The notes under the pieces are model-generated. The model did no database searches, was not told the origin of the DNA, and was given only the letters and a program-made list of their open reading frames with translations. Shown piece by piece: positions 1-7,323 of a stretch of DNA of 64,000 nucleotides. Where the stretch lies: positions 1 to 64,000 of the forward strand of contig CAZNOX010000009.1 in assembly GCA_964574875.1 (NCBI GenBank), read 5' to 3'. Position 1 is the stretch's first letter. Every line of letters begins with the position of its first letter. The translations under genes were made by a program, and so were the position numbers. The DNA comes from DSCS01 sp035391585. Its GTDB lineage: Bacteria > Macinerneyibacteriota > Macinerneyibacteria > Macinerneyibacteriales > DSCS01.

Positions 1-173
1 TCAAGGCTCTTTCAGAGGTGCCCGGACTGGACGTGGAATACAGCCCCATGAGCACGTGTTTTTCCGGGGACGAGGAAAAAGTCTTTGACGCGATCAGGGT
101 TTTAACACGAACCGCACACCGGGAGGGGGCGTTTACGCTGACACTCACGCTTTCCAATGTGTGCGGGCTGTAA
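1..173 (+). CDS. Thiamine-binding (MTH1187/YqgV-like) protein, 3' end only
   Basis: The reading frame is open from the window edge (first full codon at base 3) to a TAA at 171-173, giving the last 56 residues. It contains a stretch reading EVPGLDVEYSPMSTCFSGD followed by an amphipathic helix (EEKVFDAIRVLTRTAHREGA) and a final beta strand. This layout resembles the second half of the small ferredoxin-fold thiamine-binding proteins of the MTH1187/YqgV/YkoF group, where the segment after PGL..E..PMGT packs against the vitamin. The start and first half lie outside the window, so the assignment rests on this tail. No strong terminator follows; a weak ATGA-CAG-TCAT hairpin with four T lies at 187-200. 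Confidence 0.5.
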   Translation, partial: KALSEVPGLDVEYSPMSTCFSGDEEKVFDAIRVLTRTAHREGAFTLTLTLSNVCGL

Positions 174-220
174 GCGAAAATAACTGATGACAGTCATTTT
201 AGCAATAAAAAGGAGAAACA

Positions 221-298
221 ATGTATAATGTCATTCTGTCCTGGGGTATCCGTCTATTGTTGATCTTACCGTTTTGTCTTCTGATCGCATTTTTATAG
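221..298 (+). CDS. Putative 25-residue hydrophobic membrane mini-protein
   Basis: An ATG at 221 is preceded by a good ribosome binding site (AAAAAGGAGAAACA, GGAG about 6 bases from the start) and followed by 25 codons ending in TAG at 296-298. The product starts MYNVILSWGIRLL and continues as an almost uninterrupted hydrophobic helix rich in Leu and Ile, with one Arg near the middle and no charged C-terminus, so it would span or sit in the membrane. Size and composition are like KdpF-type small subunits or type I toxin peptides, but there is no sequence evidence for either role. It lies alone between a thiamine-binding-type gene and a convergent exported protein. A chance ORF cannot be excluded; the ribosome binding site is the main support. 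Confidence 0.4.
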   Translation: MYNVILSWGIRLLLILPFCLLIAFL

Positions 299-461
299 AA
301 AAGCAAAGAGGCTTGGTCTATAAGTTTTTTTCGCTGTTGGGAACAGGATAAGTGATCAATAGACGGACTTCCGCCGCATGAGCCGACGGTGGTCTCTGCT
401 GTTGAAGCTTTTGTATTATGTTTCATTTCACTTGATTGTTTTCCCAATGTGATACACTTTT

Positions 462-1256
462 CTACCACTGCCAATATAAAAAGAGCATCGGCCCTTCAAA
501 GCCTTTCTCAACATCATCGAAGCGGATTGAGAGAAAAGCCAATTCCATTCGCATGACTGAGAAAAAGGATGTTTGTGAGTTGTGAAAAGGGGCCCAGCGA
601 AAAGCCAAAACTGTCTGTTTTTTCCTTGGCACATTATCTAAATATAAAAAAGTCGAGCCGTAACTTAATGTTCCGTGAAGGCTGAGAGTATTTGAGCAGC
701 GCCAATCACCGCTTATTGAGAAATCAGGATGCCATCGGTTTTGGAAAAGAATGCCGTCAGAGGCTTGTTCCCGGAACTCCACGCTTTCAGAGTGAGTAGT
801 CCCCGCGGAGAGATGAAGATAAAAAACGTTTGAGAGAGCCCATGAAGCGTTGAGATGGGCGTAGATGCTGAGACCGTCACGGATAACATCCAATTCGGAA
901 TAATCTTCTAATAAATCGATGGGTTCTGAGATCAATTGTCCCATGGCTTCAAGGGCAAAGGCAGGAATGACACCGTTTTGAGGTGACGCGCCGATGCGGA
1001 TATTGAGACTGGGAACTCCGCCCAGCCAGGCTTCAAAATCTAATTCTGCGGTGAGCCAGGATGTGATCCCTACCCATGCCCATCCGGGGTAGGGTTGAAG
1101 AGGCTGGCAATAAACCCATTCACCTTTTTCAAGTGTGAAGGCGGTAAAGCTGTCTCCCGGATGAAGCATAACTTCATTGCGTATCGGTTTGGGAAAAGAC
1201 GGATTAAATGCAGCTGCCAGAAATAAACACAACAAGAGTCCTGTCACAGTTTTCAT
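462..1256 (-). CDS. Exported, probably outer-membrane beta-barrel protein
   Basis: The 264-residue product begins with a typical signal peptide (MKTVTGLLLCLFLAAAF, cleavage probably near residue 17-22). The rest is rich in short strands with alternating aromatic and polar residues. It ends in an aromatic-rich segment (GPMLFLYWQW), as expected for the C-terminal beta signal of outer-membrane barrels. Motifs such as GEWVYCQPLQPYPGWAWVGI and ELDFEAWLGG near residues 45-80 look like repeated barrel strands. A G-rich ribosome binding site (AAGGGGGGGAAG) precedes the ATG at 1256. I do not recognise a named family. The gene is transcribed toward the mini-protein at 221 and away from the HNH gene. 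It lies in a visibly AT-richer patch than the rest of the window, which fits accessory DNA. Confidence 0.6.
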   Translation of the reverse strand: MKTVTGLLLCLFLAAAFNPSFPKPIRNEVMLHPGDSFTAFTLEKGEWVYCQPLQPYPGWAWVGITSWLTAELDFEAWLGGVPSLNIRIGASPQNGVIPAFALEAMGQLISEPIDLLEDYSELDVIRDGLSIYAHLNASWALSNVFYLHLSAGTTHSESVEFREQASDGILFQNRWHPDFSISGDWRCSNTLSLHGTLSYGSTFLYLDNVPRKKQTVLAFRWAPFHNSQTSFFSVMRMELAFLSIRFDDVEKGFEGPMLFLYWQW

Positions 1257-1925
1257 TGAGGCTTCCCCCCCTTAAATTTTGCTATCATTATTTTTTCTCT
1301 GCCTTAATACATAAAATGGATTTTATTCTATCTTGATTCTTTATGCTAAAACCACAGAATAGGGAATCGATCTGGTCTAATGAGAAAATATGAATCTGAG
1401 ATTTTATTTCTCGAGTTAGGGCAAAAATCAATAATACTATGCGTCATCGGATATGAAAGCTTCGAACCTCTGACTTTTACCAGGGAAGGTTTTTGATTGA
1501 TATGAACAGCATTCCCAGTTCGTGGGCATTTGATAAGATTTGCAAAACGATTCACTTGATATCTCCATTTCATCGGGGTGGGCAACCTAAAATTGTATTT
1601 GCAATGTATTGAAATATTTGAGTCCCGTCAAGATAAAATATTGGTAGTATACTTTCTTTTGTTCATTTTTGCAAAATTCAGTGGTACTAAACCGATTGTA
1701 TTGTTGGGGGGAGGATAATGCTCATTGGAGGACTATACAATGAGTTTTTTTAATTTCACTTCAAAGGAGGCTGTTTTGATTTTATAATATAGGGGTACTG
1801 AAGTAAATTCGCCCCCTTGTGTTATTGAGGGCTGGATGATGGTGCGGAAAAAAGAGGGGGGAGAGCTTTGGCTCCTATCCTGCTTGATGCGTGCTAGTTG
1901 CAGAGGGTGTTTGAGAGGAGGTTTG
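1257..1925. other. AT-rich gene-poor interval between divergent accessory genes
   Basis: About 670 bases with no convincing gene. A 79-codon frame on the - strand (1346-1585) lacks a good ribosome binding site and has no recognised similarity. Near the right end are two tiny overlapping frames, each behind a Shine-Dalgarno-like sequence: ATG at 1718 (11 codons after GGGGGGAGGATA) and ATG at 1740 (15 codons after GGAGGACTATACA), then another AAAGGAGG at 1763. They could be remnants of a decayed gene or leader peptides of the HNH gene. A stretch around 1461-1489, read on the - strand, resembles the anticodon-to-T-loop part of a threonine tRNA (CTTCCCTGGTAA, then GTCAGAGGTTCGA) but does not fold as a tRNA. 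Base composition is clearly more AT-rich than the flanks. Confidence 0.5.
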
Positions 1926-2840
1926 ATGAGCCGTTTCTACGTCGGCGTTACTGATAATCAATGGTATCAGTTTCTTTCTGAAAAAAGACCCGATGAAGTC
2001 AACTTCTGGCGTCCAGGGAAATTCCAGCAAGTTCATAATATCAAGCCATATGACCTTTTTCTTTTTAAACTTCACAGTCCCTTGGATTATATCGCCGGAG
2101 GAGGTTTTTTTGCCCGCCATACTCCGCTTCCCCTGAGCATGGCCTGGGAAAGCTTCGGAGAGAAGAACGGTGTAACATCACTGAACGACTTGCGGACAGC
2201 CATTCAAAAAAAACGAAGAACACAGGAGAGAGATCCTGTTATCGGCTGCACTTTGCTTATAGAACCCTTTTTCTTTTCGCAGAAAGATTGGATCCCAATG
2301 GATGACAAATGGAATAAAAACATTGTGATAGGGAAAGGTTATGACAGTGGGGAAGAGGAGGGGCAATGGATCTGGATGAACGTCTTGGAGCGTCTCCGGT
2401 TCACAACGGTTTCTCCAGCGGATGATATTGTCAAAGATGTTTCTTTTGCACTTTATGAGACCAAACATCGATTGGGACAAGGGACTTTCCGTGTTTTAGT
2501 AACCGATGCTTATCAAAGACGGTGTGCTATGACCGGGGAGAGGACTTTGCCGGTCTTGGAAGCAGCTCATATTAAGCCCGTCTCTCTTTTGGGTCGGCAT
2601 GAAGTCAGAAACGGTTTGCTTTTACGTTCGGATCTTCATATCCTTTTTGACAAGGGCTATCTGACTGTAGATCAGTCCCATACGATCAATGTGAGTCGCA
2701 GGATCAAAGAGGAGTATGAAAACGGAAGGGACTATTATGCTCTTCATGGTAAGAAATTAACTGTTCTGCCTGAACACCCTGAGGAACACCCTTCAAAAGA
2801 ATTTTTGAGTTGGCACAATGAAAACATCTATTGCGGATAA
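1926..2840 (+). CDS. HNH endonuclease (COG3440-type predicted restriction endonuclease)
   Basis: About 304 residues from the ATG at 1926, chosen because GAGAGGAGG lies just upstream; an in-frame ATG at 1836 would add 30 residues without family character. The C-terminal third carries a complete HNH nuclease core of the HNH_2 type: RRCAMTGERTLPVLEAAHI with the metal-associated AAHIKP, then NGLLLRSDLHILFDKGY, supplying the His, Asn and second His. The N-terminal two thirds contain FYVGVTDNQWYQFL, DEVNFWRPG and DYIAGGGFF. This is the pattern of a compact beta-barrel domain that I infer to be PUA/EVE-like, a fold used to read modified bases. That suggests a stand-alone, modification-dependent restriction enzyme; no methyltransferase is adjacent. 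It is in an AT-rich accessory patch, consistent with lateral transfer. Confidence 0.8.
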   Translation: MSRFYVGVTDNQWYQFLSEKRPDEVNFWRPGKFQQVHNIKPYDLFLFKLHSPLDYIAGGGFFARHTPLPLSMAWESFGEKNGVTSLNDLRTAIQKKRRTQERDPVIGCTLLIEPFFFSQKDWIPMDDKWNKNIVIGKGYDSGEEEGQWIWMNVLERLRFTTVSPADDIVKDVSFALYETKHRLGQGTFRVLVTDAYQRRCAMTGERTLPVLEAAHIKPVSLLGRHEVRNGLLLRSDLHILFDKGYLTVDQSHTINVSRRIKEEYENGRDYYALHGKKLTVLPEHPEEHPSKEFLSWHNENIYCG

Positions 2841-2852
2841 GGAGGAAGAAGT

Positions 2853-3074
2853 ATGGCTGATATCACTGTGGAGATCGTTCAGGAGATCGGAGTCCTGTCG
2901 GAATCAAACAAAGGCTGGACCAAGGAGCTGAACCTGGTGAGCTGGAACGGCCGTGAGCCTAAATATGACCTGAGGGAGTGGGATCCGGACCACGAGAAGA
3001 TGAGCAAGGGGATCACCCTCACAAAGGATGAGGCCCGGCGGCTGCGTGACTATCTCAATGGGATCGGCCTGTAA
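2853..3074 (+). CDS. YdbC-family PC4-like nucleic-acid-binding protein
   Basis: A 73-residue protein starting at an ATG behind AAGGAGGAAGAAGT. It reads EIVQEIGVLSESNKGWTKEL, then WNGREPKYDLREWDPDHEKM and a helix with LTKDEARRLRDYL. This is the full-length signature of the small bacterial YdbC family, a PC4/SUB1-like fold that binds single-stranded DNA or RNA as a dimer. The family is widespread in anaerobes and its biological role is poorly defined. The gene follows the HNH endonuclease by 12 bases and may be co-transcribed with it, but its composition is GC-richer and like the rest of the window. A GC-rich hairpin at 3081-3108 follows. Confidence 0.85.
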   Translation: MADITVEIVQEIGVLSESNKGWTKELNLVSWNGREPKYDLREWDPDHEKMSKGITLTKDEARRLRDYLNGIGL

Positions 3075-3080
3075 TATTCA

Positions 3081-3108
3081 GCCGGCGACCCGTTTGACTT
3101 GCGCCGGC
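3081..3108 (+). terminator. GC-rich hairpin after the YdbC-like gene
   Basis: Seven-base perfect inverted repeat, GCCGGCG at 3081-3087 and CGCCGGC at 3102-3108, with a 14-base loop, six bases after the stop codon and between convergent genes. No U-run follows, so it is at best a weak or factor-assisted terminator. Confidence 0.4.
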
Positions 3109-3141
3109 CTGAACTGAAGGACGAATAAGCAGCGCTCTCTT

Positions 3142-3774
3142 TTATGAGGGGAGAACGGGTAAAAAATCGACGATGTCCGGGATCACATAGTAGGTGTCGG
3201 CTTTGTCGTCCAGTCCCAACTCATGGAAGAGGGCTTTTTCTTTTTCAAAATAGATGCTTTCATCAAAGAAAAAGAGCCCGCGGTTGGCCGGGTCTTTCTC
3301 CAGGGGCAGCAGGGAGATGTTGAAATCGCAGCAGGGATCGTTGTCCCACTGTTTCCCGTTATAAAAAGGGAGGCCCTGAAGCCTGCAGATATAGGTCCGG
3401 TAGGGATAGGCCATGCAGGCCCCCTGTTCCAGGTTGAGGAAGGGGCAGGGAATATCCTTGAACTTATTGTAGAAAATATCTTCGCGATGGTCGTCCAGCT
3501 GGTTGAAGCTGTTGATTCCGAAAAACTGTTTCATCTTCTCTTTGATGGAGCGTGAGCGCTCCAGAACACCCTCCTGTGTCTCCGGGAGAAGCCTTTTCCA
3601 CCCTTCCAGGAGGAGCATGAGATCCAAAGAGGTGATATAAAAGAGCCCGTTGCAGCAATGGGAGCATCCCTTGGCACAATGGATGAGGCCTTTCAGGCGC
3701 CCTGCTGCTTTTTCCTTCCAGGCGAAGGTCTCTTCAAGCAGGTTTTTGTAAAGCGTTATTCCGTTTGGTTCCAT
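3142..3774 (-). CDS. YkgJ-family cysteine-cluster protein
   Basis: About 210 residues from the ATG at 3774, which sits one base after the TGA of the upstream ggt gene (3776-3778), a coupled arrangement. An alternative ATG at 3798 inside ggt adds eight residues. The N-terminal motif GCSHCCNG (about residues 36-43) and the later C-P-x-C-rich segment (DIPCPFLNLEQGACMAYP, YICRLQG, PCCDFN) give the spaced cysteines of the YkgJ/CxxCxxCC zinc- or iron-binding family. Members of this family have no established reaction. Since it is co-transcribed with gamma-glutamyltransferase, a role in thiol or metal metabolism is possible but only inferred. Confidence 0.8.
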   Translation of the reverse strand: MEPNGITLYKNLLEETFAWKEKAAGRLKGLIHCAKGCSHCCNGLFYITSLDLMLLLEGWKRLLPETQEGVLERSRSIKEKMKQFFGINSFNQLDDHREDIFYNKFKDIPCPFLNLEQGACMAYPYRTYICRLQGLPFYNGKQWDNDPCCDFNISLLPLEKDPANRGLFFFDESIYFEKEKALFHELGLDDKADTYYVIPDIVDFLPVLPS

Positions 3775-3775
3775 A

Positions 3776-5383
3776 TCACCAGGCGGCCACAGTTCCATCG
3801 GCTCGATGGTCCGTGGCTCCGCAGAGGCTCCCTTCTTCTGTTTTTAAAATCATCTCCCCGCGGCCGAAAAAGCCCTCGGGATCCTTCTCTATATCATGTC
3901 CCATGGCTCTGAGTTTTTCAAGGGTGGCTGAATCAAAGGCCGCTTCACACGTGATTCTTTTTCCCTGGTGCCATTGCCAGCGGGGCCGGTCCAGCGCTTC
4001 CTGGGGATTATGACGGCCGTCGATGAGGGCGGAGGCCACCTGAAGATGGCCCTGGGGCTGCATGAAACCTCCCATGACACCGAAAGGGCCCAGGGGAGTA
4101 TTGTCGGATTCAGTGAGGAAGGCGGGGATGATAGTGTGATAGGGCCTTTTCCTGGGGGCAAGAACATTGGGATGGGCCTCTTCAAGAGAAAAGCCGTGCC
4201 CCCGGTTCTGCAGGGCGATGCCCGTCCCGGGGATGACGATCCCTGAACCGAATCCCATGTAATTGCTCTGAATATAGGAGACCATGTTTCCCTCTCCGTC
4301 GGCTGTGGCCAGGTAGACCGTCCCGCTTCCCTGAGGCTCTCCCGGAAAGGGATCCAGAGCCTTGTCACCGATCAGGCGCGCCCGCTCGGCGGCGTAGCTT
4401 TTTGAGAGAAGGACGTCAGGGGAAAAGGGCATGGAGGAGGGATCGGCGAGATAAGCCATGCAATCGCTGAAGGCCAGCTTCATCGCTTCCATGGAGTAAT
4501 GGATATTCTCGGCTGAGTCAAAAGGGGCCCCGGGAAGCTCGCTTAAGATATTGAGAGCCATGAGAGCGGCCATCCCCTGGCCGTTGGGGGGGAGTTCCCA
4601 GATCTTTTTCCCCCTATAGTCCACTCCGAGAGGTTCCACCCATCGGGGGGCGAATTCAGCCAGGTCCGGAAGACGCAATGCCCCGCCGGTTTTTACCGCG
4701 AAGTCTTCTATGGCTTCGGCAAGAGACCCCTCGTAAAAGTCCCGGGCGTCTGTCTCGCCGATAAGCGCCAGAGTCTGCCCCATTTCGGGAGAAGACCAGA
4801 TCTCTCCCGGTGAGGGCCCCCGTCCCTGAGGTGCGAAAAGAGAAAACCAGGGGGCGAACTCTTCCCCTTTCAGGACTTCTCTGTATCGTTTCACCGCTCT
4901 TTCCCAGAAACGGGCGGTGACAGGGGAGACAGGATATCCTTCAGTGGCGTATTCCACAGCCGGAGCCACAACCTGCGAGAGGGAGAGGCGTCCGAAACGG
5001 CGCACCAGTGCGGCCCAGGATGCGGGGATCCCGGGGACAGTCACAGGAAGCCAGCCGTGGGCAGGCATTTTTTCAAAGCCCTTCTCCTTCAGAAGTCCCG
5101 GTGTGAGGAGGGCGGGAGACCAGCCGCTTCCGTTCAGGCCGTAAAGGCTTCCCCGGAAACTGAACAATGCAAAAGCGTCGCCTCCGATGCCGTTGGACGT
5201 GGGTTCGGTCACGGTGAGGGCGGCTGCTGTGGCCACGGCGGCATCGATAGCGTTTCCCCCTTCTCTGAGGATCCGGAGTCCCGCCTGGGCAGCCAGGGGC
5301 GTGGATGTGGCCACAAGGCCCCGTCTTCCGTAGACAAGGGTCCTCCGGGAAGGATAGCGGTAATGAAGGGCATCGAATCTCAT
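3776..5383 (-). CDS. ggt: Gamma-glutamyltransferase family protein (cytoplasmic YwrD/acylase-like type)
   Basis: A 535-residue Ntn-hydrolase precursor. Residues 18-70 carry the N-terminal family signature (GLVATSTPLAAQAGLRILREGGNAIDAAVA, then GIGGDAF). The autoprocessing site and catalytic nucleophile is Thr355 in GSGTVYLATADGEGNMVS. The small-subunit glycine motif is present as MGGFMQPQGH. The family cleaves gamma-glutamyl bonds (for example glutathione) or transfers the glutamyl group; some close relatives are cephalosporin-type acylases. There is no signal peptide, whereas classical GGTs are periplasmic, so this one probably acts in the cytoplasm on imported or internal gamma-glutamyl compounds. 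It starts the leftward operon with the YkgJ-like gene; its promoter lies at about 5411-5438. Confidence 0.9.
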   Translation of the reverse strand: MRFDALHYRYPSRRTLVYGRRGLVATSTPLAAQAGLRILREGGNAIDAAVATAAALTVTEPTSNGIGGDAFALFSFRGSLYGLNGSGWSPALLTPGLLKEKGFEKMPAHGWLPVTVPGIPASWAALVRRFGRLSLSQVVAPAVEYATEGYPVSPVTARFWERAVKRYREVLKGEEFAPWFSLFAPQGRGPSPGEIWSSPEMGQTLALIGETDARDFYEGSLAEAIEDFAVKTGGALRLPDLAEFAPRWVEPLGVDYRGKKIWELPPNGQGMAALMALNILSELPGAPFDSAENIHYSMEAMKLAFSDCMAYLADPSSMPFSPDVLLSKSYAAERARLIGDKALDPFPGEPQGSGTVYLATADGEGNMVSYIQSNYMGFGSGIVIPGTGIALQNRGHGFSLEEAHPNVLAPRKRPYHTIIPAFLTESDNTPLGPFGVMGGFMQPQGHLQVASALIDGRHNPQEALDRPRWQWHQGKRITCEAAFDSATLEKLRAMGHDIEKDPEGFFGRGEMILKTEEGSLCGATDHRADGTVAAW

Positions 5384-5410
5384 AAGGCCTCCTTTTCAAG
5401 GCTTTTATTT

Positions 5411-5438
5411 AGGATAGCGAAAAAGATTACTCCGTCAA
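5411..5438 (-). promoter_or_regulatory. Sigma-70-type promoter of ggt
   Basis: Read on the - strand: TTGACG (5438-5433), a 16-base spacer, then TATCCT (5416-5411), about 28 bases ahead of the ggt ATG, with AAAGGAGG as the ribosome binding site. Confidence 0.55.
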
Positions 5439-5457
5439 GGCTTCTCCATTTGTTTTC

Positions 5458-5486
5458 TTGACAATGAAAGGCCCCACGAGTATTAT
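5458..5486 (+). promoter_or_regulatory. Sigma-70-type promoter of the omega-amidase operon
   Basis: TTGACA at 5458-5463, a 17-base spacer and TATTAT at 5481-5486, about 30 bases upstream of the ATG at 5517. It is back to back with the ggt promoter. Confidence 0.7.
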
Positions 5487-5516
5487 CCAATATAAAGGGA
5501 AATGAGGGGGGCAGCT

Positions 5517-6287
5517 ATGAAAATAGCCGTTTTTCAGCTGAATACCGCCTATAATCAGCTGAAAAGAAACAGGGAGCGCATCGAAGCGGCCATGGCCTCC
5601 CGGGCGGCGTCTCTCTACATCGCCCCTGAGCTCTTGAACACGGGGTACGAGCTGGAGGATGTTCAAAAAAGAGCCGAAAACAGCGGGGAGATGATCCGCT
5701 GGGCCTCATCCCTGGCGAAAAAATACAGATGCACGTTCATCCCGGGGTCATTTGCTGAACCGCGGGGGGAGAAGGTCGTCAACACCCTCTCCGTCTTCGG
5801 CCCCGACGGCGAGATGAAGGCCGCCTACTCCAAGATCCATCTCTTTACCCTCACCGGTGAAGAGAAGGTCTTTGATGCCGGACAAGAACCCGCCCTGGTG
5901 GAGATCCAGGGGATGACATTCGGGCTGGCTGTCTGTTACGACCTGCGCTTTCCCGAGCTCTTTCGGTATTACAGGAGCCGGGGAGCCCAAGGAGTGATCG
6001 TCGTCGCCAACTGGCCCAAAGCCCGCACGGGACACTGGAGAACCCTGGGGCGGGCCAGAAGCATTGAGAATTCGTTTTTTATGATCGGCGTCAACCGGAA
6101 AGGGCGTGATGCCGGGATAGATTTTAACGGGCATTCCTTTTGTTTTTCACCCACAGGGGAGGATCTCTTGAAAGGAATGCGGAGAAGGATGGCCACAGCT
6201 GTTGTGGATGCCGCTCTTGTGGATGAATCCCGAAGTTTCATGGATTCATTCCGTGACCGACGGCTGAACTTTGAGGAGGGACTATGA
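5517..6287 (+). CDS. Carbon-nitrogen hydrolase (nitrilase superfamily, omega-amidase-like)
   Basis: 256 residues from the ATG at 5517 (ribosome binding site GAGGGGGG); an upstream in-frame ATG at 5502 is less likely. The catalytic triad of the nitrilase superfamily is complete: Glu38 in IAPELLNTGY, Lys106 in AYSKIHLF and Cys140 in LAVCYDLRFPELFR. The last motif is typical of the Nit2/YafV omega-amidase branch, which hydrolyses alpha-ketoglutaramate or alpha-ketosuccinamate and so removes dead-end products of glutamine transamination; other small amides are possible. It is the first gene of a long rightward run, and its stop overlaps the next start (ATGA at 6284). Confidence 0.85.
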   Translation: MKIAVFQLNTAYNQLKRNRERIEAAMASRAASLYIAPELLNTGYELEDVQKRAENSGEMIRWASSLAKKYRCTFIPGSFAEPRGEKVVNTLSVFGPDGEMKAAYSKIHLFTLTGEEKVFDAGQEPALVEIQGMTFGLAVCYDLRFPELFRYYRSRGAQGVIVVANWPKARTGHWRTLGRARSIENSFFMIGVNRKGRDAGIDFNGHSFCFSPTGEDLLKGMRRRMATAVVDAALVDESRSFMDSFRDRRLNFEEGL

Positions 6288-7309
6288 AAAAATGCTCGTA
6301 TTGCGGAAGCAGCAATTTTGATAATGCCGCCTATTGTGAAAACTGCGGAATGCCTTTGAAAGAAGGCCTTCGCATCAGCTGCCCCCGATGCGGTAAAAAT
6401 GTCCGGGAAAATGAAAAATTCTGCCGATATTGCGGTGCCTCTCTCATGGAATCCATCCCCTGTCCCCGCTGCGGACACCAGGTCCTCTCCACCGATGTCT
6501 ATTGCAGCGAATGCGGTTATGCCGTCACGGAAACGGACAGGAAAGCCGCAGCGCGACTGGCCGCGGAGATGAAAAAGAAGGAGAAACCGGAACCTGCGAA
6601 AAAAAGCGGGACTGCCGTCATGAGCAGGGAGAGCGGACACTCCGAACGGGATGAACTTAAGGATGTGGCCGAGCAGATCCTCAGCGGTTCATCGGACACC
6701 GCGGTGAAGCCTTCTCCCGAACCCTCTTCGTTCGAGTTCCCCGATGAGAAAGAGGAGCTTCACGCTCCTGTGCCCGAGCTTTTGGAGACACCGGCTGAGC
6801 CCGATGAACTCATCGCCTCTCCCGCAGAAGAGTCTCTGGCGGTGGAGGAGACCATGTCTCTTGACGAAGAAGAGATCCTTGATGAAGAGGTCCTGCCCGG
6901 AGACCTGGATGACAGCCTCATGGACACCGAAGACCTCTCCGTTGAAGAAGAGGTCGTGGAGCATGCACCGGGTCAACACCGGCCGGCCCCCTCTGTCATC
7001 GCCGATGACGTGGACCAGATGATCAACGACGCCCTCATGACAGGAGGACAGCTTTTGGGAGATAAACTTTATCAGGATGCGGTCAAGACTTTTTCAAAAG
7101 CCATCGGGGCTGCTATCAAAAACGGGTTGGAACAGCAGGAGGACCGGCGTCTCATCACCCTTTATCTCAGGAGGGGAGAAGCCTTCAGACAGCTGGGAGA
7201 TATTGAAAGGACGAAGGATAACTACTCCAGGGCCCTGAAATACGCCCAATCGATCTTTGCAGCCAATGATGTGGAGCGGATCCGAGATCTCATGGCCCGT
7301 CTTCCCTAG
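6284..7309 (+). CDS. Triple double-zinc-ribbon protein with acidic linker and TPR-like C-terminus
   Basis: A 341-residue protein with an unusual plan. Residues 1-80 hold six CxxC knuckles (Cys4/7, 18/21, 33/36, 47/50, 60/63, 74/77), making three zinc ribbons. Residues of about 85-240 form a low-complexity linker very rich in Glu, Asp, Pro and Ser. Residues of about 245-341 are helical with a TPR-like pattern (LYQDAVKTFSKAIGAA, LYLRRGEAFRQLGDIERTKDNYSRALKYAQ). No transmembrane segment or enzyme motif is seen. The protein is probably a cytoplasmic adaptor. It is translationally coupled to the omega-amidase and lies 14 bases before rarA. The zinc-ribbon/TPR combination is common in uncharacterised bacterial proteins; I cannot name a function. 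Confidence 0.75.
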   Translation: MKKCSYCGSSNFDNAAYCENCGMPLKEGLRISCPRCGKNVRENEKFCRYCGASLMESIPCPRCGHQVLSTDVYCSECGYAVTETDRKAAARLAAEMKKKEKPEPAKKSGTAVMSRESGHSERDELKDVAEQILSGSSDTAVKPSPEPSSFEFPDEKEELHAPVPELLETPAEPDELIASPAEESLAVEETMSLDEEEILDEEVLPGDLDDSLMDTEDLSVEEEVVEHAPGQHRPAPSVIADDVDQMINDALMTGGQLLGDKLYQDAVKTFSKAIGAAIKNGLEQQEDRRLITLYLRRGEAFRQLGDIERTKDNYSRALKYAQSIFAANDVERIRDLMARLP

Positions 7310-7323
7310 GAAGCGGCGGTACT

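Noticed and set aside
199..474. A 91-codon - strand ORF overlapping the end of the barrel-like gene and the mini-protein.
   Set aside because: Poor start context and composition; likely chance.
1461..1489. A tRNA-Thr-like segment on the - strand (CTTCCCTGGTAA, GTCAGAGGTTCGA).
   Set aside because: No acceptor stem, D arm or paired T stem can be formed; at most an ancient remnant.
1346..1585. A 79-codon - strand ORF in the AT-rich interval.
   Set aside because: No ribosome binding site, no recognisable similarity, no supporting context.
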